Source of the DNA: Bacillota bacterium | GTDB taxonomy: Bacteria; Bacillota; Bacilli; Alicyclobacillales; SLC66 | DNA length: 44,797 nucleotides | Assembly (NCBI GenBank): GCA_021821085.1 | Contig: JAKACV010000021.1 | Coordinates: forward strand, 1-44,797 | Reading direction: 5' to 3' | Shown here: in pieces, positions 16,970 through 25,405 of the stretch | How positions within the stretch are numbered: the stretch's first letter is position 1 | Layout: each line of letters begins with the position of its first letter | Notes under the pieces: generated by a model | Seen by the model: the letters and a program-made list of their open reading frames with translations, nothing else | Database searches by the model: none | Told to the model about the DNA's origin: nothing | Made by a program: the position numbers and the translations under genes

Positions 16970-17245
16970 ACAAAAAAGCACCCTTCGTCCAAAGGGACGA
17001 ACGATGCATAGACCGTCCGCGGTGCCACCCCTCTTCCATCAGTTGTACTGTTCACTCTTCTCATGCAAAGAAAACCTGTACAAACCAATGCGCTTAAGAT
17101 TTGGATAACGGGAACATCGGGCCCGGTCGCTACTTTAGCATAGGACGTCTCAAAGGTGTCCTTCTCCCCAGAACGGTTAAAGCGATTTTCAGCCAAGATC
17201 GCTTCTCTCTATAACAGAAACAAGGGATACTCTCCTTCTCATCGA
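16970..17245 (-). promoter_or_regulatory. T-box leader of hisS-aspS with GACAC specifier
   Basis: The minus strand carries the T-box core TGGCACCGCGG (17018-17028), which pairs with the tRNA acceptor end. It is followed by a terminator hairpin with stem TTCGTCC/GGACGAA (16984-17001) and a T-run (16973-16979). Upstream lies a Stem I with a GAGAGTA loop-E-like element and a specifier region reading GAGAAG-GACAC-CTTTGAG. GACAC (17156-17160) contains GAC (Asp) and, shifted by two bases, CAC (His), the codons of the two downstream genes. Uncharged tRNA would stabilise the antiterminator and turn on synthesis. T-box control of these genes is well known; response to both tRNAs is inference. Confidence 0.93.
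16973..17001 (-). terminator. Leader terminator of the hisS T-box
   Basis: The minus strand has TTCGTCC-CTTT-GGACGAA followed by GGGTGC and six T. The 5' arm side competes with the T-box antiterminator, as expected for T-box leaders. Confidence 0.85.
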
Positions 17246-17266
17246 CTCAGATCAAATTGTCATTTT

Positions 17267-17295
17267 ATTATACTAAATATCACGAAAAATGTCCA
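17267..17295 (-). promoter_or_regulatory. SigA-type promoter of the hisS T-box transcript
   Basis: On the minus strand TGGACA, a 17-base spacer and TATAAT are seen. The -35 box lies inside the 3' end of hemZ, and the -10 box is just beyond its stop. Confidence 0.7.
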
Positions 17296-18866
17296 AATGT
17301 CGTGATCGCCGATAATACACGTCGCAACGCCTGTTCCTTTTTGAGCAGCGTCTGTTCAATATGCGCGATATACGCGCTAGGTTCCCGCGCATTTTGATGA
17401 TGAGTAATCGTGCCGTCAGGCATCACCCACTTACTCGCAGCGCCGCCTCCAATGCCAATGATCGTTTGCATTTCTTCGATGATACAGATATTATAAATTC
17501 CTTCCTTACCCGGAAGGGAATATCCTACATTTTCTAAATTAGCGAGTATATCCTTTTGGCGATATAGATAATAAGGAGCATATCCTGCTCCCTTCACTTG
17601 CTTTGCCACATCATTCATCATATCTGATACTTCCCTATCCTCTGCAATCGCATACGCATCGCGGTGATCAGTTACTTCAGAAGCTCGTTTAAAAGAGAGA
17701 GTATGCACAGTAATCGCATCTGGTTCTAATTGTAAGGTTCGCTCAAGTGAATACTCGACATCGCTCTTTTGCTCTCCCGGCAATCCCAAAATAAGATCCA
17801 TATTAATATTAGTAAAACCAGCTTCGCGAAATAGATTGAAACGCTTATCAATAATATCTGGCGAATGTCCCCGCCCAATCAACTTTAACGTTTCCGCCTT
17901 AAATGACTGCGGATTTACGCTCACCCGATCGACGCCGCATGTTTTCAACACCGCGACACGATCCTTCGTGATCGTATCAGCCCGCCCAGCTTCTACGCAA
18001 AACTCACGCCATGTCCCATGTCCGGGAATTTGCGCGACCACACTCTCAAGAAGTTCACCTAGCTCCTTTGCTTTTAAACTCGTTGGAGTACCGCCACCGA
18101 TATACACCGTTGTTACCGGAACGCCATATTCGCGCAAAAGGGATCCTACCCCCTGAATCTCACGCAACATGGCATCTAGAAACCCTTCCGCATAACGAGC
18201 CTTGTCGACCATTGAATACGCCGGAAATGTACAATACGCGCAATGAGTGGGGCAAAAGGGGATGCCAATGTAGATACTCACTTCACGTTGTCGTAGAGTA
18301 TAAAGATCCGGAACAACTTCTAGTTCTCGATAGGCAATCTCCGTCAGTAAGCGCGATCGCACATTATCCATCCGATAATTGGCCTGCAGTTCTTGTGTGA
18401 TTTCAGCAGCGGTAGATACCCCTGAAGTTCGTGCAAGAAGATGGTGCGCCAGTTTCCCAGGTCGAACGCCGGTTAGAATCCCCCACGGCTGACGTTGTCC
18501 TGTATATGCAGCGAGTGTTTCATGCAACGCATATAACATGGCCCGCTTTGCTGCTCGCCTAATTTGAACTGCTGTCGCATTCATCGCAAGCGGAAGCATT
18601 CGACTACGCGATTGATAAGAGGATGATCGGAGTGCACTGAACGATTCTCCTTGCGACGCCAAAGCTATGCTCACCACCGCACAAATGTCGTTCTCTTTTT
18701 TATTCACATCCACCGTGATAACAAAGCGAGTCACCGACCCGACCTGTTTATCCACATCTTGTTGCTCGACTCGAATGTCGGAATGCGGATAAAACAGACT
18801 AATCATCCGCATCGCTTCCTGTTCATACGATAATCCTACAAAGCATAGCTCAATGATCTCCTTCAT
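17280..18866 (-). CDS. hemZ: Coproporphyrinogen dehydrogenase-like radical SAM protein HemZ
   Basis: A 528-residue radical SAM protein of the HemN/HemZ group. The 4Fe-4S cluster motif is C205-PTH-C209-AY-C212 (IPFCPTHCAYCTFPAY), followed by IGGGTPTSL and GLPGEQKSDVEYSL for SAM and substrate binding. The N-terminal about 190 residues and the C-terminal LYRQKDILANLENVGYS and IGIGGGAASKWV are typical of HemZ rather than HemN or HemW. The family is linked to oxygen-independent coproporphyrinogen III oxidation, but biochemical proof for HemZ is limited. The ATG overlaps the selA stop by four bases (ATGA) and has AGGAG upstream, so it is translationally coupled to selA. hemL lies divergently just beyond selA. 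Confidence 0.9.
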   Translation of the reverse strand: MKEIIELCFVGLSYEQEAMRMISLFYPHSDIRVEQQDVDKQVGSVTRFVITVDVNKKENDICAVVSIALASQGESFSALRSSSYQSRSRMLPLAMNATAVQIRRAAKRAMLYALHETLAAYTGQRQPWGILTGVRPGKLAHHLLARTSGVSTAAEITQELQANYRMDNVRSRLLTEIAYRELEVVPDLYTLRQREVSIYIGIPFCPTHCAYCTFPAYSMVDKARYAEGFLDAMLREIQGVGSLLREYGVPVTTVYIGGGTPTSLKAKELGELLESVVAQIPGHGTWREFCVEAGRADTITKDRVAVLKTCGVDRVSVNPQSFKAETLKLIGRGHSPDIIDKRFNLFREAGFTNINMDLILGLPGEQKSDVEYSLERTLQLEPDAITVHTLSFKRASEVTDHRDAYAIAEDREVSDMMNDVAKQVKGAGYAPYYLYRQKDILANLENVGYSLPGKEGIYNICIIEEMQTIIGIGGGAASKWVMPDGTITHHQNAREPSAYIAHIEQTLLKKEQALRRVLSAITTFGHFS

Positions 18867-20293
18867 TTCTGCTCCTGTCCGCCAACATCCTCACTGGCCG
18901 TCGCATCTGCAGCATTGCGAATCCCCTGCACAAGTTCTTCGAAATCCCATTCAAATACAGTGCGCACATCAAGAATAACCTCATCTTTGGCAATACGGGC
19001 AACAATCGACGGAGATTGTTCACGCAACGCAGTCAATAAGCGCACTGCAGTGCTAGAAATCGGATATAACGCGAGGGCATACGTTGCAATATCTTCAGTT
19101 GGCAATGCGCCCCCACCGACTTTCGAAACGGTCTCAAGCACACGGCAACGTGCATGACCACCTATACAAAGCGTGACCTCGCGCGCCAATTGTTCAGCTA
19201 CTGTATGCAACTGCCCTGCATCCGCAGTGAGCAAGCGCAATGTAGGAATCTTCAACCAAGCATTTGCCTCATCACGGTAGAGACGAAGTGTCGCCTCAAG
19301 TGCAGCTAATGTTAACTTATCAACCCGCAGCGCACGCAACAGTTGGTTGCGCTTCAAGCGATCGATCCACTCGCGTTTACCACAAATAATCCCGGCCTGA
19401 GTCGCTCCAAGTAATTTATCCCCCGAAAATGTAACTACATCTACTCCCGCCTGAATACTAGCTCTTACACTCGGTTCATCGCCAAGCCCCTTCATGCGCA
19501 AATCAAGTAAACTTCCACTGCCAAGATCCTCAATAACAGGCACACTACGAGCATGTGCAAGAGCAACTAATGCAGCGAGCGACGGCTGATAGGTAAATCC
19601 AACGATACGAAAATTAGATGTGTGAACCCGCATGACAAGGTCCACCCCGTCGTCTAATACACGTTCATAATCCGCTTCATGCGTCTTATTTGTCGTCCCC
19701 ACTTCCACAAGCGTAGCACCACTCGCGCGCATCACCTCAGAGACCCGAAAAGACCCTCCGATTTCAACTAATTCTCCACGCGAGACAGCCACACGTTTAT
19801 CTTTTGCAAGTTCATGTAACACGAGCCACACGGCCGCCGCATTATTATTGACAACGAGTGCTGCCTCAGCTCCAGTCAACTCGCACAATAAGGGCTCTAC
19901 ATGATCGTAGCGATGACCTCGCTCTCCAGTCATTTGATCAAATTCGAGATTGCTATATCCCTTTGCAACTTCTATAAGGGCAGCAAGCGCTTCTGGTGCA
20001 AGCGGCGCTCGACCCAAATTGGTGTGCAAAACCGTACCTGTAGCATTAATCACACGTTGCAAGTGCATCTTCGTACGCGTTGCCAATACTTCACGCGCGA
20101 TGTCCAAAATCGCCTGTTCCGAAATGTCCACCTGAACCTCATCTTGTCCGAGTTGCTGGCGAACACGATCGATTGCTACTTGAAGTGCGCCAAGCACATC
20201 CGATCGCGCTTCACGCTGTAACCATTCTGCAACCATAGGATGTGCAAGCAAACGATGCACTGCAGGTAATTCGCGATAGCGCTCTGAATCCAT
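18863..20293 (-). CDS. selA: L-seryl-tRNA(Sec) selenium transferase
   Basis: A 476-residue PLP enzyme that converts Ser-tRNA(Sec) to Sec-tRNA(Sec) with selenophosphate. Family signatures are [74 protein letters not shown], and the PLP lysine in [14 protein letters not shown]. The C-terminal region matches in length. I take the ATG at 20293 (MDSERYREL), with GGATGTGG upstream; a TTG at 20311 is an alternative. It forms a unit with hemZ; selB and selD are not in the window. The tRNA-Sec gene at 43,588 confirms that the pathway is meaningful here. Confidence 0.95.
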   Translation of the reverse strand: MDSERYRELPAVHRLLAHPMVAEWLQREARSDVLGALQVAIDRVRQQLGQDEVQVDISEQAILDIAREVLATRTKMHLQRVINATGTVLHTNLGRAPLAPEALAALIEVAKGYSNLEFDQMTGERGHRYDHVEPLLCELTGAEAALVVNNNAAAVWLVLHELAKDKRVAVSRGELVEIGGSFRVSEVMRASGATLVEVGTTNKTHEADYERVLDDGVDLVMRVHTSNFRIVGFTYQPSLAALVALAHARSVPVIEDLGSGSLLDLRMKGLGDEPSVRASIQAGVDVVTFSGDKLLGATQAGIICGKREWIDRLKRNQLLRALRVDKLTLAALEATLRLYRDEANAWLKIPTLRLLTADAGQLHTVAEQLAREVTLCIGGHARCRVLETVSKVGGGALPTEDIATYALALYPISSTAVRLLTALREQSPSIVARIAKDEVILDVRTVFEWDFEELVQGIRNAADATASEDVGGQEQK

Positions 20294-20350
20294 GGGTCTA
20301 TCCACATCCAATCTCTTCTAAACAGAATTTTTTGCACCATGCATTTTTAC

Positions 20351-20356
20351 ATTATA
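20351..20356 (-). promoter_or_regulatory. Possible -10 box for selA-hemZ
   Basis: A perfect TATAAT on the minus strand lies about 58 bases upstream of the selA start. No good -35 box is seen at 16-18 bases, so this is a weak call. Confidence 0.35.
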
Positions 20357-20431
20357 ACAAAAGGAAAGCAAATCACAGCTGAACGCCTTGAATACTATGC
20401 TATGATCAACTACGAGGAGGGAATCATTGCA

Positions 20432-21727
20432 ATGAACTTTCAACAATCAAAGCTTTGGCATGAACGAGCCAAAGATGTCATCATCGGAGGCGTAAACAGT
20501 CCATCACGCTCCTTTAAGGCTGTTGGGGGCGGAAGCCCTGTTACAATGAATCGAGCTGAAGGTGCATACTTATATGACGTTGACGGCAATCGCTATATTG
20601 ACTACTTAGCTGCTTATGGCCCCATTATCGCTGGGCACGCCCAACCGCATATTGTCGAACAAGTCCACAAAGCGATGGCAGATGGTAGCCTACTTGGAAC
20701 ACCAACACCATTTGAGACGATTTTCGCGGAACGTTTACAGATGGCAATTCCAGAACTTGAACGCATCCGCTTTGTCAACTCTGGAACAGAAGCGATGATG
20801 TCTGTAATTCGCGTCGCCAGAGCTTACACTGGACGCTCAAAAATCTTAAAGTTTGCTGGCTGCTACCACGGACACGCCGACCTTGTCCTTGTCGCCGCTG
20901 GTTCAGGTCCTTCATCGCTTGGCGTGCCAGACAGTGCAGGGGTTCCCGCATCCATTGCAGATGAAGTCGTAACTATTCCTTACAATGACATTTCTGCGCT
21001 CGAAGCTGCATTCGCCATGCGGCCACAAGAGTTTGCATGCATTCTCATCGAACCTGTCGTCGGCAACTTTGGCATCGTAACCCCCGAACCAGGTTTTCTA
21101 GAAGCCGTTCGTCGCATAGCAACGACGTATGAGACGCTCCTTGTCTATGATGAAGTCATTACTGCATTTCGTTTCCGTTTTGGCGCTGTAAAGTGCAATG
21201 CGGTTCAACCTGATCTGATGGCGCTTGGGAAAATAATTGGAGGAGGACTTCCCATTGGCGCCTATGGTGGTAAACGAGCAATTATGGAGCAAGTGTCGCC
21301 ACTTGGTCCAGCTTATCAGGCGGGCACGCTTGCAGGTAACCCTGCCTCAATTCATGCGGGCATGGCTTGCCTTGATATACTAGAAGAACCCGGTACATAT
21401 GAAAAATTGGAACACCAAGCAAAAATGCTGGAAAATGGAATACATGCAAGTGCAACAGAATTTAGTATTCCTCATACGATAAACCGTTATGGCGGGGCGT
21501 TTACGCTCTTTTTTGGCGATCAGCCCGTTCGTTCCTATCAAGATGCAGTGAATACAGATGGAAATCTATTTGCAGCCTTTTTCCACAACATGTTACAACG
21601 ACACGTTTGCCTTGCTCCATCAAAATATGAGGCTTGGTTCACCACAATCGCACATAGTGATGAGGACATCGCAAATACACTATCTGCAGTGCGCGAAAGC
21701 ATGCGTGAATTACATCGTCTCATCTAA
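20432..21727 (+). CDS. hemL: Glutamate-1-semialdehyde 2,1-aminomutase
   Basis: A 431-residue class III aminotransferase of the C5 haem pathway, which turns glutamate-1-semialdehyde into 5-aminolevulinate. [10 protein letters not shown] is the characteristic N-terminus; [11 protein letters not shown] (113-123) and [10 protein letters not shown] bind cofactor, [12 protein letters not shown] precedes the lysine, and K267 in [19 protein letters not shown] is the PLP lysine. The ATG at 20432 has GAGGAGG 11 bases upstream; the frame is open from 20339 but that part looks untranslated. It is divergent from selA-hemZ and ends at a strong hairpin. No other hem genes adjoin, so it may be a second hemL copy rather than the operon copy; only genome context can show that. 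Confidence 0.96.
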   Translation: MNFQQSKLWHERAKDVIIGGVNSPSRSFKAVGGGSPVTMNRAEGAYLYDVDGNRYIDYLAAYGPIIAGHAQPHIVEQVHKAMADGSLLGTPTPFETIFAERLQMAIPELERIRFVNSGTEAMMSVIRVARAYTGRSKILKFAGCYHGHADLVLVAAGSGPSSLGVPDSAGVPASIADEVVTIPYNDISALEAAFAMRPQEFACILIEPVVGNFGIVTPEPGFLEAVRRIATTYETLLVYDEVITAFRFRFGAVKCNAVQPDLMALGKIIGGGLPIGAYGGKRAIMEQVSPLGPAYQAGTLAGNPASIHAGMACLDILEEPGTYEKLEHQAKMLENGIHASATEFSIPHTINRYGGAFTLFFGDQPVRSYQDAVNTDGNLFAAFFHNMLQRHVCLAPSKYEAWFTTIAHSDEDIANTLSAVRESMRELHRLI

Positions 21728-21729
21728 GT

Positions 21730-21757
21730 AAAGAGGCCCACAGATGTGGGCCTCTTT
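21730..21757. terminator. Bidirectional terminator between hemL and trxA
   Basis: A 13-bp perfect stem, AAAGAGGCCCACA and its reverse complement, begins two bases after the hemL stop. A/T-rich ends on both sides let it serve hemL on the plus strand and trxA, which ends at 21788, on the minus strand. Confidence 0.85.
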
Positions 21758-21787
21758 ACTTATTACGTATATACAAAGTTGCTCACT

Positions 21788-22108
21788 TTAATTAAGAAGA
21801 TCAGCAATCCGTGCTTGCAATTGGGCTTTAGGCATATAGCCTACAATCTGACGAACTGCCTGTCCATTCTTAAATACAAGTAGCGTCGGAATACTCATAA
21901 TACCAAATTTGCTCGCCGTTTGTGGATTTTCGTCCACGTTCAATTTCCCAACTTTTAGCTTCCCTTGCAAATCACGTCCTAATTCATCGACAATCGGTGA
22001 TAATAACTTACAAGGACCACACCACGCAGCCCAAAAGTCGATCATTACAGGAGTATCCCCTTGTATAAATGAGGCGAAATTCTGATCTGTTACATCTTGC
22101 ACCGCCAT
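21788..22108 (-). CDS. trxA: Thioredoxin
   Basis: A 106-residue thioredoxin with the WCGPCK redox motif in VMIDFWAAWCGPCKLLSPIVDEL, the cis-Pro loop IMSIPTLLVFKNG, and normal length. It reduces protein disulfides in the cytoplasm with electrons from thioredoxin reductase. I take the ATG at 22108 (MAVQDVTDQ), with GGGGGTG upstream; a TTG two codons earlier is an alternative. It lies just after the NifU-like gene on the same strand, so it may share its transcript, and ends at the bidirectional hairpin shared with hemL. Confidence 0.96.
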   Translation of the reverse strand: MAVQDVTDQNFASFIQGDTPVMIDFWAAWCGPCKLLSPIVDELGRDLQGKLKVGKLNVDENPQTASKFGIMSIPTLLVFKNGQAVRQIVGYMPKAQLQARIADLLN

Positions 22109-22131
22109 ACTCAAACACCCCCAACTGTAAA

Positions 22132-22350
22132 TTATACTGCTATCACTTCAATAACTTCTGGAATCGACTGTTTAAGGGCACGTTCAATCCCCATTTTCAA
22201 TGTCATCGTGGACATTGGACATCCACTACACGCTCCTGTGAGATGTAGCGTGACAATCCCTTCCTCGAAGCTAACCAGTTCAACATCACCGCCATCCGAT
22301 TGCAGAGCCGGGCGGAGACTCTCTATCACGCCTTGAACTTGCTCCATCAT
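22132..22350 (-). CDS. NifU-like C-terminal domain iron-sulfur scaffold protein
   Basis: A 72-residue single-domain Nfu protein: [52 protein letters not shown]. The CxxC (ACSGCPMS) binds a bridging 4Fe-4S cluster between two subunits. The protein carries or assembles clusters for delivery to apoenzymes. The ATG at 22350 is preceded by GGAGGGGG. It is followed after 23 bases by trxA on the same strand; the two may be co-transcribed. Confidence 0.93.
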   Translation of the reverse strand: MMEQVQGVIESLRPALQSDGGDVELVSFEEGIVTLHLTGACSGCPMSTMTLKMGIERALKQSIPEVIEVIAV

Positions 22351-22397
22351 CCGCGTAACCCCCTCCACATGGAACCATCACCAGTATACCAAACGCG

Positions 22398-23378
22398 TCA
22401 AATAGGATCATTCATTTCATCTTGTGCAACCAAGCGATCCATTATAAGTTCGTAGTCTTCCTCTGACTCTAAAAATACGATCACATATTCAGAACGATCT
22501 GGCACAACGCGTGCCGCCGGTACAACAAGAATCATCCCTTCCACCCCGCGCACAAGAAACTCGCGCGCCTGCGTTAAGCCGACTAAAGCTGCGGTTTCAC
22601 TCGCCAATACAGCCAAGGAGCATAGTTGTTGAGTGACCTCCTCATCATACGGTTGATCACTTCCAACTACAATCCCTGAAACCAATACGCACATCCAACC
22701 TAAAATGCGTGGATGAGCAAGTCGTGCAGCTAACAGATCGCAAAACACTTCCGTTTCATCTAATAGTCCCGCATCTTCAACCTCATTTGTAAATCCTTCA
22801 TATGCCGAAAGTCGCAGGATCTTATCTTCATCGAGATTATCGAGCGCCGACTCCATCTCCTGTTGTTCAAGCACAACAGGCGCTTGGGCGATGCCATCTT
22901 CGATCAATGTATGTATTCCTGCACTCGATCTTTTCTCATTTATTGTAACCTGCTCTTCAGGTGCAGGCACTGGATTTAAAGCCATAGACTGCATGAGAGT
23001 CTTTGGTTTATGCACACGCGTCACAATCCGCCCAAAAGGAACCTTTCGCTCACTTAGCATCCCCTCTTGATTGGCTGACGTTGGTCGTGCAAACGGCTTC
23101 GTCTGCTCCGTTTCTTGCACGGCCTCTGCACTGTGCGCCATGGTCCTCGCCTCGTAATCCTGACGGCGCTGCGTCCATAACTCGTCGTCTTCCTCATCTT
23201 TTGCATCGGCAGCATCCGTCTGAGTGTTATTTTTTGAACGCTGTGGTTTCGGGGCTCGCTTGTTTTGAACCTGTAGATTCTGTCTCGTTAATTGATTGAC
23301 GTTCCACACCACCAACAGAATGATGACAACGAGCGCGAGGATTCCCGCACCGATCCAAAAAGTGATATTCGATCCCAT
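22398..23378 (-). CDS. Membrane-anchored protein of unknown function
   Basis: A 326-residue protein. Residues 7-27 (FWIGAGILALVVIILLVVW) are one hydrophobic helix at the N-terminus. A charged, low-complexity linker rich in Lys, Asp and Glu (about 35-150) follows, then a folded C-terminal half with KILRLSAYEGFTNEVEDAGLLDETEVFCDLLAARLAHPRILGWMCVLVSGIVVGSD. No catalytic motif or known family is recognised. The architecture is a single-span membrane anchor with a cytoplasmic or external domain. It lies upstream of the NifU-like gene with a roughly 30-base gap and may belong to the same unit. Confidence 0.8.
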   Translation of the reverse strand: MGSNITFWIGAGILALVVIILLVVWNVNQLTRQNLQVQNKRAPKPQRSKNNTQTDAADAKDEEDDELWTQRRQDYEARTMAHSAEAVQETEQTKPFARPTSANQEGMLSERKVPFGRIVTRVHKPKTLMQSMALNPVPAPEEQVTINEKRSSAGIHTLIEDGIAQAPVVLEQQEMESALDNLDEDKILRLSAYEGFTNEVEDAGLLDETEVFCDLLAARLAHPRILGWMCVLVSGIVVGSDQPYDEEVTQQLCSLAVLASETAALVGLTQAREFLVRGVEGMILVVPAARVVPDRSEYVIVFLESEEDYELIMDRLVAQDEMNDPI

Positions 23379-23495
23379 TCTCTCTGCATCCTTCGCATCG
23401 AATTTTAAACGTTTTCTCTTAAATATTCATTTCACCATACCATAGCCATGTATGCAAATAAAAGCCCTCACCACATAAAATTTCCGAGCACTGTA

Positions 23496-24416
23496 TCAAC
23501 GCAACAACCATTTGATTACGCGTTTTTTAAGTACAATCCATCCACCTGGTCGCAATCGCCAAATACTTGTAACTAGCAAGATTACACTCCCAAATCCATA
23601 AACGACTAGAAAAAACAGCCATGAGATAGAACTAGACAAATCATGTGTGGTAACTATGGAAAACACGGAGGCTACTGCCGGTTGATGGAATGCAGGTGTA
23701 ATAAATCCTAACGTCGCTTCAAGACTTGCCTGCATATAGATGGGATTCATACTATAACAAAGTCCTGACACCCATGTGATGATCCCTTGATCTGGACTAT
23801 GGTTTGCAAGATCATCTAAAAAATACCCGAGGATCGCCGATCCTAAAAACACCATTGCCACAGTCGCGTACGATAGCACTGTACTCCAGCCCGTTTTTCT
23901 AAGCCAAGTCGACCAAAAGACACTCACACTGGCAATGGTTCCAAGCGTTAAGCTTTGCAGGCCAAACACCGCAAGAACTTGAGACGGAACTACGCCCCCA
24001 AAAAGAAAGACTATACTATACAACGGCAATGTCATGACAATGAGCAAAAGCAAAAATGAAATAGATGAAATAAACTTTGCAACAATAATCGACGCAGGTG
24101 AAAGCGGTGTCGTCAATAGCACAGCCAAGGTTTGTCGTTCTCTTTCGCCACTAATCGCGCCTGCAGCGATTCCTGGCGTGACAAAAGATATCATCGCCAG
24201 TTGTAAGTACGATAAAAACATGAACAGTTCTGCAGTTCGCGTCGGTTGCAGCAGTAAAGTCTGTCCTTGAACATTGACGTACATGAAAACAAACGCAACT
24301 GTACCAATCACAAATAGATAAAGGGACATAGCGAGCACCGTTCGGCCAGAACGCATTCGCTGTCGAAGTTCCTTACGCCATAACGGGTTACCGAACCAAC
24401 TTTCGATAAAGTGCAC
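23496..24416 (-). CDS. ABC-2 type transporter permease
   Basis: A 306-residue integral membrane protein with about six hydrophobic spans. The start (WFGNPLWRKELRQRMRSGR) is typical for ABC-2 export permeases, and GIAAGAISGERERQTLAVLLTTPLSPASIIVAKFISS is the conserved cytoplasmic loop after the second span that touches the ATPase. It would form the channel of an exporter with the ATPase encoded 14 bases upstream. The GTG start at 24416 has AAAGGTGG before it. Substrate is unknown. Confidence 0.9.
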   Translation of the reverse strand: MHFIESWFGNPLWRKELRQRMRSGRTVLAMSLYLFVIGTVAFVFMYVNVQGQTLLLQPTRTAELFMFLSYLQLAMISFVTPGIAAGAISGERERQTLAVLLTTPLSPASIIVAKFISSISFLLLLIVMTLPLYSIVFLFGGVVPSQVLAVFGLQSLTLGTIASVSVFWSTWLRKTGWSTVLSYATVAMVFLGSAILGYFLDDLANHSPDQGIITWVSGLCYSMNPIYMQASLEATLGFITPAFHQPAVASVFSIVTTHDLSSSISWLFFLVVYGFGSVILLVTSIWRLRPGGWIVLKKRVIKWLLR

Positions 24417-24429
24417 GCTTATACCACCT

Positions 24430-25395
24430 TTAGATCTTCTGCTTCGCTGCAGCAGTCTCCTGATCGAGTCGATGCTCTTCCTTGGTCAGATGCAAAAAAA
24501 GTTCCTCCAAACTACCACCCACTTCATGAAATGACGTGAGTAGATAGCCTTCGTGTAACAATTGACGAATAAAATCGGCTTGATCCAAATCGTCTCCAGC
24601 AAACAAAAGTTCAACCTTTTGTTCATTACTAGCGACAATGTCGGTTACTAATGGATGCCGATTCACCCACTCCGCTAAACTATCACCATTTTCTAACACT
24701 TCGAGACACATTTGACGTTGTCCATTCGCACGAGCAGTTACAACCTCTACAGAGGCACAGGCGACAAGTTCCCCCCGTTTGATAATACCGATTTCGTCAC
24801 ACATATCAGCAAGTTCAGGAAGAATATGTGAACTAATAAGGATCGTCTTTCCTTGTCCTCGCAATCCTTTAATAATCTCACGCATCTCTATTCGCGAACG
24901 CGGATCGAGACCAGACGCAGGTTCATCAAGAATGAGTACTGGTGGATCATGCATAAGACAACGAGCTAGTCCCAACCTCTGCTGCATCCCACGCGACAGT
25001 GCGTTCACATACGCATCTGCCCGTTCGTCCAAATTCACCATTTGAAGTAACTCTTGTATTCGAGCCTCCATAACTGTACTCGGCACCTCGTAGGCCGTTC
25101 CATAGAACCCCAAATATTCACGTACAGTCAGATCGTCATATACGCCAAAAACATCCGGCATGTAGCCAATCAATCTTCGTACGGTAGCAGGTTCTGACGT
25201 CACTTCCGCAGAACCAATGAATGCTCTCCCGGACGTCGGTAGCATAAGAGTCGCAAGAATAGAGAGTGTCGTCGTTTTTCCAGCACCATTCTCCCCAATA
25301 AATCCGAATACGGTTCCAGGGCGCACATCTAAATTCAAATCATGTACTGCCTCGAATTTCCCATAACGCTTACATAAGTTCTCTGTTCGAATCAC
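24430..25395 (-). CDS. ABC transporter ATP-binding protein
   Basis: A 321-residue ATPase. Walker A is GENGAGKTTT (near 36), the Q-loop is in IGYMPDVFGVYDDLTVREYL, the signature is LSRGMQQRLGLA, Walker B is VLILDEPASGLDPR, and the switch His is in ILISSHILPELADMCDE. The C-terminal about 90 residues form a regulatory tail common in ABC-2 export ATPases. It is encoded between the permease and the large signal-peptide protein, and the three form one operon. It probably powers export of an unknown lipid, peptide or drug. Confidence 0.94.
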   Translation of the reverse strand: MIRTENLCKRYGKFEAVHDLNLDVRPGTVFGFIGENGAGKTTTLSILATLMLPTSGRAFIGSAEVTSEPATVRRLIGYMPDVFGVYDDLTVREYLGFYGTAYEVPSTVMEARIQELLQMVNLDERADAYVNALSRGMQQRLGLARCLMHDPPVLILDEPASGLDPRSRIEMREIIKGLRGQGKTILISSHILPELADMCDEIGIIKRGELVACASVEVVTARANGQRQMCLEVLENGDSLAEWVNRHPLVTDIVASNEQKVELLFAGDDLDQADFIRQLLHEGYLLTSFHEVGGSLEELFLHLTKEEHRLDQETAAAKQKI

Positions 25396-25405
25396 AATGT
25401 ATCCC

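Noticed and set aside
20339-20431. N-terminal extension of hemL
   Set aside because: The start at 20432 has GAGGAGG and matches the family N-terminus; the extension covers the promoter region.
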